Assembly: GCA_018780145.1 (NCBI GenBank) | Contig: JADMKA010000188.1 | Coordinates: 1 to 34,893, forward strand | Source: Vitreoscilla sp. | GTDB taxonomy: Bacteria; Pseudomonadota; Gammaproteobacteria; Burkholderiales; Burkholderiaceae_C | DNA: 34,893 nucleotides | Direction of reading: 5' to 3' | In this document: piece by piece, positions 8,342-14,118 of the stretch | Layout of the letters: each line of letters opens with the position of its first letter | Numbering within the stretch: the stretch's first letter is position 1 | Notes under the pieces: generated by a model | Told to the model about the DNA's origin: nothing | What the model saw: the letters and a program-made list of their open reading frames with translations, nothing else | Database searches by the model: none | Program-made: the position numbers and the translations under genes

Positions 8342-9562
8342 ATGAACGGCATGCGGACCCTGCGCGACCTTCCCCTCGGCGCCCTGCTCGCGCTGCTCTC
8401 CATGGGCGGCCTGGCCCAGGCCCAGCAGACGGCCTCGTCGACGCCCCTCGCGTTCGGCGTGTCGGAGACAGTGACCCACGACTCGAACCTGTTCCGTGCG
8501 GTCGACGGGTCCGAGCAGGCCGACTGGCTCTCGCTGACGGCGCTCAACCTGACGCTCGACCAGCCCCTGGGCCGGCAACGCCTGCGTGGCAACGCCAGCC
8601 TCAACCTCAGCCGCTACCGCGACAACGACCAGCTGAACAATGCCGGCCACGACCTGCAGCTGCAGCTCGATTGGGAAACCGCGGGCAACCTCTCCGGAGG
8701 CCTGGGTGTGCAATCGACCCGGCAGCAGTACCGCTACGGCTTCGACAGCGTGCAACCTTTCGACGGCCTGAACGCCGAGTCCACGCAGTCGGCTTTCGCC
8801 CGCGCGCGCTGGGGCGGCATGGGCGAATGGGGCCTGATGGCCGGCATGAACACGCTGCGACGCGACTATTCGGCGGCCAGCTTCGCCGCCAACGAACTGT
8901 CCCAATGGAGCGCCGATGTCGGCGGCAGCTACCGGCCCGGCCCCGACCTGATGTTCTCGCTGGTCACCCGGCACACCGAGATCGCACGCCCGGACGTCGG
9001 TGCCCTGATCGGCGACGACCTCGGCCGAGACGACCTCGAGCTCGGGGCCCAGTGGCAGGCCAGCGGGGCCAGCCGCTTCGAGCTGAGCGTGGCGCGCTCC
9101 AACGAGGCGCACGACCTGTCGGCTGACCGCCAGTTCTGGACCGGCTCACTGACCTGGAACTGGGCACCTTCGGCCAAGTTGAAGTTCAGCACACGGGTGC
9201 TGCGCGACACCGCTGGCAGCAGCGGCGTCAGTGCCGACCCGGCGGCGGTGGCGGCCGGATCGCAGCTGCGCGACGCGGCCCTGTGGTCCGCGGTCTGGGA
9301 GGTGAGTGCCAAGGTCTCTGTCGACGCCGGTGTGCAATGGTCCAAGCGCCGTTTGAGCGGCGTGGTCGGTGGCAATGCGCTGACGGCCGAGGACCGCACC
9401 CTGGGCCTCAACCTCGGGGCACGCTACAGCCCGACCCGTTCGCTCGACCTCAGTTGCAGCGTGCTCAACGAGCGCCGCGAGGTCGATGCCGCCTCGCTGT
9501 TGCTGACCCGGCCCTACGACGATCTGGCCGTGCGCTGCGCGCTGCAGTTCTGGATCCGTTGA
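8342..9562 (+). CDS. EpsL-like outer-membrane beta-barrel for exopolysaccharide export
   Basis: Predicted outer-membrane protein of 406 residues. It has an N-terminal signal peptide (LPLGALLALLSMGGLAQAQ, cleavage near residue 27) and then many alternating-hydrophobicity strands with aromatic girdle residues, for example FGVSETVTHDSNLFRAVDGSEQADWLSLTALNLTLDQPLGRQRLRGNASLNLSRY. The SETVTHDSNLFR opening and overall layout resemble EpsL of PEP-CTERM/exosortase-linked EPS loci. The start has GAGG six bases upstream. The C-terminus ends FWIR rather than in the usual aromatic residue. Export of the polysaccharide is inferred from family resemblance and from its neighbours; a general beta-barrel of other function remains possible. 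Confidence 0.75.
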   Translation: MNGMRTLRDLPLGALLALLSMGGLAQAQQTASSTPLAFGVSETVTHDSNLFRAVDGSEQADWLSLTALNLTLDQPLGRQRLRGNASLNLSRYRDNDQLNNAGHDLQLQLDWETAGNLSGGLGVQSTRQQYRYGFDSVQPFDGLNAESTQSAFARARWGGMGEWGLMAGMNTLRRDYSAASFAANELSQWSADVGGSYRPGPDLMFSLVTRHTEIARPDVGALIGDDLGRDDLELGAQWQASGASRFELSVARSNEAHDLSADRQFWTGSLTWNWAPSAKLKFSTRVLRDTAGSSGVSADPAAVAAGSQLRDAALWSAVWEVSAKVSVDAGVQWSKRRLSGVVGGNALTAEDRTLGLNLGARYSPTRSLDLSCSVLNERREVDAASLLLTRPYDDLAVRCALQFWIR

Positions 9563-9572
9563 CGCGCTGCCG

Positions 9573-10355
9573 ATGATCCACCCCACCGCCGTCGTCAGCC
9601 CCCAGGCGCGGATCGACCCCAGCGCGCAGATCGGCCCCTGGTGCGTCATCGATGGCGAGGTGAGCATCGGCCCGCGCACCCGGCTGGTCAGCGGTGTCAC
9701 GGTACTCGGCCGGGTCACGATCGGGGCCGACAACCTGTTCGGCGCCCATGCCGTCATCGGTGGCGAGCCGCACGACCCACGCTACCGGCAGGAGCCGACC
9801 GAGGTGATCATCGGCGACCGCAACCAGGTCTTCGAGTTCGTCACCATCCACCGTGGCACCACCCGCCGCTGTGGCCAGACGGTGCTGGGCAGCGACAACA
9901 TGGTGATGGCCTATGTGCATCTGGCGCACGACGTGGTGGTGGGCGACCACTGCCGCATCACCAGCTACAGCGGCATCACCGGCCTGTGCACCATCGAGGA
10001 CCACGCCATCATTTCCGGCATGGTCGGCATGCAGCAAGGCGTGCGCGTGGGCGCCTACGCCTTCATCTCCGGCCACACGGCCATCACCCAGGATGTGCTG
10101 CCCTACTCGATCGCCTATGGCACCGAGGGGGCCACGCACCTGCGCGGCGCCAACCTGATCGGGCTGAAGCGGCACGGCTTTGCGCGGGACGACATCCAGA
10201 TCGCGCGCCGGCTGATGGCCGCCTTCCAGGGCAGCGCGCGGCCCTTCGAGCAGGTGCTGGCCGAGGTCGAGACCGGGTTCGACACCCAGCACCCGATGGT
10301 CCGGCGCGTGCTCGACTTCGCGCGCGGCCCGTCGCTGCGTGGCGTGCTGCGCTAG
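9573..10355 (+). CDS. LpxA-like acyl-ACP--sugar acyltransferase
   Basis: A left-handed beta-helix protein of 260 residues, the length of LpxA (UDP-GlcNAc 3-O-acyltransferase of lipid A synthesis). Hexapeptide repeats run over about residues 1-190 (MIHPTAVVSPQARIDPSAQIGPWCVID...). The LpxA-type active-site segment is YVHLAHDVV, with H119 at the catalytic histidine position, and a C-terminal helical part follows (LIGLKRHGFARDDIQIARRLMAAF). Canonical lpxA sits in an lpxD-fabZ-lpxA-lpxB cluster; this copy sits in an EPS operon, 10 bases after the EpsL-like gene. It could therefore acylate a different nucleotide sugar. Calling it true LpxA or a paralogue needs the rest of the genome. Confidence 0.82.
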   Translation: MIHPTAVVSPQARIDPSAQIGPWCVIDGEVSIGPRTRLVSGVTVLGRVTIGADNLFGAHAVIGGEPHDPRYRQEPTEVIIGDRNQVFEFVTIHRGTTRRCGQTVLGSDNMVMAYVHLAHDVVVGDHCRITSYSGITGLCTIEDHAIISGMVGMQQGVRVGAYAFISGHTAITQDVLPYSIAYGTEGATHLRGANLIGLKRHGFARDDIQIARRLMAAFQGSARPFEQVLAEVETGFDTQHPMVRRVLDFARGPSLRGVLR

Positions 10356-10368
10356 GGCCCTGAGCGCC

Positions 10369-11328
10369 TTGGCCGAGCCCTTCGAGTTCACCCCCTACCG
10401 CGACGCCGACGAAGCCGCGTGGAACACGCTGGTCGCGGCCAGCCCCAACGGCACCTTCCTGATCGACCGGCGCTTCATGGGCTACCACGCCAGCCGCTTC
10501 GAGGACGCGTCGCTGTTGATCCACCGTCGGGGGCGCCTGGTGGCCGTGCTGCCGGCCAACCGGGTGGGCGCGAAGGTGGCCAGCCATGCCGGCCTGAGCT
10601 ATGGCGGCCTGATCCTGGCCGACACCCTGGGTGCACAGGCGACCTGGGACCTGCTGGCCGGGTTGCAGGCCCATTGGCGTGCCCAAGGCGTCGAAGAGTT
10701 GCTCTACAAGACCGTGCCCTCGATCTACCACCGCCTGCCCTGCGAGGACGATCGCTACGCCCTGCTGCGCTGCGGCGCCCAGCTGGTGCGGCGGGACGCG
10801 CTGTCGGTGATCGGCCCGACGCCGGCGCACTGGTTGCCGCGCCGCCGCCGCGCCATCACCCAGGCCACGCGGCAGCGGGCAGGGCTGGCCTTCAGCTCGC
10901 AGCAGGGTGCCGGCGCCGGCTGGTCGGCCTTCTGGCCGCTGCTGGCTGCCGAACTGCAGGCACGCCATGGCAGCCAACCGGTCCACGACGCCGAGGAGAT
11001 CGCGCTGCTGGCGTCACGCTTCCCGGCCGAGATCGGGCTTCACACGGCGCGTCTCGGCGGGCAACTGGTCGCCGGCCTCGTCACCTTCGACACGCCGGTG
11101 GTGAGCCACCTCCAGTACATGGCCGCCAACGAGGACGGCCGGCGCTGCGCGGCGCTGGATCTGCTGCTGGAGCAGGCCATCGCCCGGGCCCAGGCGGCGG
11201 CGCGGTGGTTCGACTTCGGCCACTCGAACGAAGACCAGGGCCGGGTGCTCAACGCCGGCCTGGCGTTTTACAAGGAGAGCTTCGGCGCCAGCACGGTGGT
11301 GCATGATCACTACCTCCTGCCCTGTTGA
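10369..11328 (+). CDS. FemAB/GNAT-like acyltransferase
   Basis: Cytoplasmic protein of about 319 residues resembling the large GNAT/FemAB-like proteins of O-antigen and capsule loci. The N-terminal EPFEFTPYRDADEAAWNTLVAASPNGTFLIDRRFMGYHASRFED is characteristic, and the C-terminal half has ALDLLLEQAIARAQAAARWFDFGHSNED and the family-typical NAGLAFYKESFGA. The start is uncertain: TTG 10369 fits where family conservation begins, and GTG 10339 would overlap the lpxA-like gene by 17 bases. Beside the FdtA-like gene, it is a good candidate for N-acylating the 3-amino sugar made by the FdtA and DegT pair, but that is inference. Confidence 0.75.
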   Translation: MAEPFEFTPYRDADEAAWNTLVAASPNGTFLIDRRFMGYHASRFEDASLLIHRRGRLVAVLPANRVGAKVASHAGLSYGGLILADTLGAQATWDLLAGLQAHWRAQGVEELLYKTVPSIYHRLPCEDDRYALLRCGAQLVRRDALSVIGPTPAHWLPRRRRAITQATRQRAGLAFSSQQGAGAGWSAFWPLLAAELQARHGSQPVHDAEEIALLASRFPAEIGLHTARLGGQLVAGLVTFDTPVVSHLQYMAANEDGRRCAALDLLLEQAIARAQAAARWFDFGHSNEDQGRVLNAGLAFYKESFGASTVVHDHYLLPC

Positions 11329-11341
11329 GGCCTTGCTCACG

Positions 11342-11776
11342 ATGGAAAGACCTGCCGTGCCCCATGTCGAAGATTGCCGCTCGGTCGAACTGCGCACCGT
11401 GTTCGACCACCGCGGCTCGATCTCCTTCGTCGAGTCGGGTGTCGATTTCAGCTTCCCGATCAAGCGCGCCTACTGGACCTACGACGTGCCCTCGCGCGCC
11501 TCGCGCGCCGGCCATGCCCACCGCGGCCTGCGCCAGCTCTACGTGGCGATCTCGGGCTCTTTCCAGGTGCACCTGGATGACGGCGTGCACCAGAGGGTGA
11601 TCACGCTCAGCCAACCCAACGAAGGGCTGCTGATGGTGCCGGGCATCTGGCGCGAGCTGCACGGCTTCTCGTCCAACGCCTGCCTGCTGGTGCTGGCCTC
11701 GGAGTTGTTCGACGAGGCCGACTACATCCGCGAGCACACCGATTTCATGCGCTGGGTCCAGGCCGGGCGGCCCTGA
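11342..11776 (+). CDS. FdtA/QdtA-type sugar 3,4-ketoisomerase (WxcM-like cupin)
   Basis: Converts dTDP-4-keto-6-deoxyglucose to the 3-keto isomer, the substrate for 3-amination. It has 144 residues, the length of single-domain FdtA/QdtA. It opens CRSVELRTVFDHRGSISFVESGVDFSFPIKRAYWTYDVP and carries the active-site histidine pair in RAGHAHRGLRQL (H58 and H60), then GSFQVHLDDG and the cupin strand MVPGIWRELHGFSSNACLLVLAS. ATG 11342 was chosen over ATG 11303, which overlaps the upstream gene and adds non-conserved sequence. Whether the product has galacto (Fuc3N) or gluco (Qui3N) configuration cannot be decided by eye. Its aminotransferase partner is on the opposite strand at 12580-13680. Confidence 0.9.
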   Translation: MERPAVPHVEDCRSVELRTVFDHRGSISFVESGVDFSFPIKRAYWTYDVPSRASRAGHAHRGLRQLYVAISGSFQVHLDDGVHQRVITLSQPNEGLLMVPGIWRELHGFSSNACLLVLASELFDEADYIREHTDFMRWVQAGRP

Positions 11777-11800
11777 ACGCACTCTGTTGAGCGCCTCGAC

Positions 11801-12583
11801 TCAGCCCTTCCGGGCGAGCAGGCAGATTTCGGCCGATTGCATCGGGAAGGCCCGGCCCAGCTCGATCAGGCCCTGCACGCCGCGTTCACCCAACGAGGGC
11901 AGCAGCATCGCCATCTGCGCATGGGTGAAGGGCTTGAACAAGTAGCCCTCCAGCGAGACCTCCGCCAAGCCCAGCCCCGACACCATGTCGCGCAGATCCT
12001 GCGGCCTGAACACACGCGGCTGGCCCAGCTGGCGGTTGCGCTCGCTGAGCGCCTCGGGCGCCTCGATCAGGCCCATCTGCACGGCCAGCAAGCGGTGGAA
12101 GCTGAGGGCGTTGGGCACGCTGACCAGCAGGTGCCCGCCGGGCCGGAGCCAGCGCAGGCCGGCCCGCAGCAAGGCCTCGGGCTCGGCGGTCTCGTGGATC
12201 ACGCCGGAGACGATCAGCAGATCCGCCGCTGGCCCGTCGGGCCAGGCCGTGGCCAGCGCCGTGCCGGCGTGCTCGATGTAGTCGGTGGTCACCCGCAGGC
12301 GTGGCTCGCTGGCCGCGAAGGCGCGGGCGATGTCGGCATAGCGCAGCGCGGGTTCGACGACCTGCCAGTCGGTGACCCGGTTCGGCGAGGCCAGCACCTG
12401 GGCCGCCAGCAGTTCCGGCCCGCACCCCACCTCCAGCACCACGGCGGGCTGCAGGGCCCGGACCTGGGCGAGGTTGTGCTGCTGGCGCGCCAGCAGGCAG
12501 ACGGTCTCGAAATCGAGGTCGGCATCGTGGCGCGCCGCATACTCGTCAGCCGCCAGCGGCTTGCCCAGGGGCGGGATGTTCAT
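11801..12583 (-). CDS. class I SAM-dependent methyltransferase
   Basis: 260 residues with the Rossmann methyltransferase motif VVLEVGCGPE (48-57), an acidic motif II region (WQVVEPALRYADIARAF), and ADLLIVSGVIHETAEPEALLRAGLRWLRPGGHLLVSVPNALSFHR, close to Methyltransf_23-type enzymes of polysaccharide loci. Its ATG at 12583 overlaps the aminotransferase stop by 4 bases (ATGA), so the two are translationally coupled. It may methylate the amino sugar or a neighbouring residue; the substrate is unknown. It converges with the FdtA-like gene, leaving 24 bases without a visible T-tailed terminator. Confidence 0.85.
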   Translation of the reverse strand: MNIPPLGKPLAADEYAARHDADLDFETVCLLARQQHNLAQVRALQPAVVLEVGCGPELLAAQVLASPNRVTDWQVVEPALRYADIARAFAASEPRLRVTTDYIEHAGTALATAWPDGPAADLLIVSGVIHETAEPEALLRAGLRWLRPGGHLLVSVPNALSFHRLLAVQMGLIEAPEALSERNRQLGQPRVFRPQDLRDMVSGLGLAEVSLEGYLFKPFTHAQMAMLLPSLGERGVQGLIELGRAFPMQSAEICLLARKG

Positions 12584-13680
12584 GTGCCAGCTCCGTCGAT
12601 CACCGCCTCGGCCACGGTGTCGATCTGCTCCAGGCTGAGGTGTGGGCCGATCGGCAGGCTCAGCACCTCGTCGGCGAGGCGGTCGCTGGGCGTGCGCCCG
12701 GCCGGGCCGAAGGCGGCGAACGGCGGGTAGCGGTAGACGGCACGGGGGTAGTGGATCAGCGTCTCGATGCCGCGTTCCGCCAGGGCCGCCTGCAAGGCGT
12801 CGCGGCGTGTGCTGCGCACGACGAACAGATGCCAGACCGGCTCGTCGCCTTCAGGCACCTGCGGCAGCACCAGGCCTGGCACGCCTGCCAGGCGTTCGAG
12901 ATAGCGCGCCGCCTGGGTCTTGCGCTGCACGTTGTGGGCGTCCAGGCGCGCCAGCCGCACGCTGAGCCAGGCGGCCTGCAGTTCGTCGAGCCGGCTGTTC
13001 ACGCCCTCGCTGTCATGGGCATAGCGCGTGTGGCTGCCGTAGTTGCGGCGCGCGCGCAGGGCCTGGGCCAGGGCATCGTCGTCGGTGACCACCGCACCGG
13101 CGTCGCCGAAGGCACCGAGGTTCTTGCCAGGGTAGAAGCTGTAGCAGGCCAGGCGGCCGAAGCTGCCGATGGCCTCGCCCCGGTGGCGGGCACCGTGCGC
13201 CTGGGCCGCGTCCTCGACCATCAGCAGGCCGCGTTCGGCGCACAGCGTGCGCATCGCCGCCGGGTCCGCGGGCTGGCCGTACAGGTGCACCGGCAGCACG
13301 GCGCGCGTGGCTGGCGTGAGCGCTGCGGCCACACCGGCGGTGTCGATGCAGAAGCTGCCCTCGGCGGGCTCCACGGCGCGTGGCGTGGCGCCGCACTGGC
13401 GCACCGCCAGCCAGGTGGCGATGAAGGTGTGCGCCGGCACCAGCACCTCGTCGCCGGGGCCGATGCCGCACACCTGCAGCGCCAGGGTCAAGGCGTCCAG
13501 CCCGTTGCCCACGCCGATCGCGTGGCGCCGGCCCAGGTAGCTTGCGAACGACTTCTCGAAGGCCAGCAATTCAGGCCCGAGGATCCAGCGCCCGCTGTCC
13601 ATCACGCGCCGGTAGGCGGCGTCGTAAGCGGCCTGGTCCTGGCGATAGATCGCCTGCAGGTCGAGGAAGGCAATGCCCAT
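12580..13680 (-). CDS. DegT/DnrJ/EryC1/StrS aminotransferase (FdtB/QdtB type)
   Basis: PLP-dependent sugar aminotransferase of 366 residues. The N-terminal MGIAFLDLQAIYRQDQAAYDAAYRRVMDSGRWILGPELLAFE is typical of 3-aminotransferases acting on dTDP-3-keto-6-deoxyhexoses. The cofactor region has VGNGLDALTLAL, VEDAAQAHG with D157, and the lysine motif SFYPGKNLGAFGDAGAVVTDD with K186 for the Schiff base. ATG 13680 has GGGAG eight bases upstream; a longer frame runs to 13848 but reads the repeat element and non-conserved sequence. With the FdtA-like gene (11342-11776) it should make dTDP-3-amino-3,6-dideoxyhexose. Confidence 0.92.
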   Translation of the reverse strand: MGIAFLDLQAIYRQDQAAYDAAYRRVMDSGRWILGPELLAFEKSFASYLGRRHAIGVGNGLDALTLALQVCGIGPGDEVLVPAHTFIATWLAVRQCGATPRAVEPAEGSFCIDTAGVAAALTPATRAVLPVHLYGQPADPAAMRTLCAERGLLMVEDAAQAHGARHRGEAIGSFGRLACYSFYPGKNLGAFGDAGAVVTDDDALAQALRARRNYGSHTRYAHDSEGVNSRLDELQAAWLSVRLARLDAHNVQRKTQAARYLERLAGVPGLVLPQVPEGDEPVWHLFVVRSTRRDALQAALAERGIETLIHYPRAVYRYPPFAAFGPAGRTPSDRLADEVLSLPIGPHLSLEQIDTVAEAVIDGAGT

Positions 13681-13801
13681 GTCAGCCGCTCCCATGCGAG
13701 GCGAACCAATCGAAATGCGTGAGTCCGGGGCGGTCAGCTGGCTGCATGCGGCCTGTTGCGGGCAGTCGAATTGCCAGAAGGTTGGCGCGAGCCGAGGCTG
13801 C

Positions 13802-13884
13802 CGGGTGACCGGCTCCGCGAATGTCCCCCGGCGCTGGCCTTCGGCCATCGCCTCCTCCTAATATTTCGCTGCGCCGGTCACCCG
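13802..13884 (-). repeat. 83-nt two-stem element, copy 1
   Basis: Outer arms CGGGTGACCGG (13802-13812) and CCGGTCACCCG (13874-13884) pair over 11 bp. A conserved GCGAA/TTCGC stem (13817-13821 with 13865-13869) follows. Then comes an asymmetric 8/12-nt internal loop and an inner hairpin (13830-13852) of 4 bp, one mismatch, 5 bp and a 3-nt loop. Read on the - strand the loops are ATATTAGGAGGA and GGGGGACA, and the triloop is GAA closed by C-G. Compare copy 2. Confidence 0.85.
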
Positions 13885-13951
13885 ACATCCTCGGCAGTCC
13901 ACCAGTCTTCCCCCGCGTTGCAGAACTCCGGCCGTGCCGGATCAGGACGGT

Positions 13952-14034
13952 GGGGTGCTCTGCGCAGCGAAATATTAGGAGGAGCCGGCAGCCGCAGGCT
14001 GACGGCGGGGGACATTCGCGGAGCAGAGTACCCC
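13952..14034 (+). repeat. 83-nt two-stem element, copy 2, inverted relative to copy 1
   Basis: It has the same length and architecture as copy 1, on the other strand. Outer arms GGGGTGCTCTGC (13952-13963) and GCAGAGTACCCC (14023-14034) pair with one G-T. The GCGAA/TTCGC stem is at 13967-13971 with 14015-14019. Loops ATATTAGGAGGA (13972-13983) and GGGGGACA (14007-14014) are identical to copy 1. The inner hairpin GCCG-g-CAGCC-GCA-GGCTG-a-CGGC (13984-14006) differs in sequence but not in shape. A 67-bp spacer separates the copies and contains a small palindrome CCGGC-CGT-GCCGG (13928-13940). Confidence 0.85.
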
Positions 14035-14118
14035 GGCGGCCTGATCGCGCTCCAACCACTGCGAAGGAGACTGTCCGCAACGGGCTGACAGACAACATTC
14101 TGGACGTGCGCCTTTTCC

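Larger units (their letters stand above)
13681..14118. other. 438-bp gap holding an inverted pair of structured elements
   Basis: No convincing gene lies between the second GT61 gene (stop at 14119) and the aminotransferase start (13680). Short open frames here run through the palindromes and resemble nothing. The dominant content is the element pair at 13802-14034. The flanks, 13681-13801 and 14035-14118, show no clear promoter or other repeat. Confidence 0.7.

Noticed and set aside
13681-13848. N-terminal extension of the aminotransferase into the repeat element
   Set aside because: Family conservation begins at MGIAFLDLQ, which has a ribosome binding site; the extension is translated palindrome and flank.
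13802-14034. Integron attC site or CRISPR array
   Set aside because: The elements lack RYYYAAC/GTTRRRY core sites, there are only two copies in inverted orientation, and there are no direct repeats with unique spacers.
13802-14034. Pair of intrinsic transcription terminators
   Set aside because: There is no T-run after either stem, and the long invariant internal loops are not expected of terminators.
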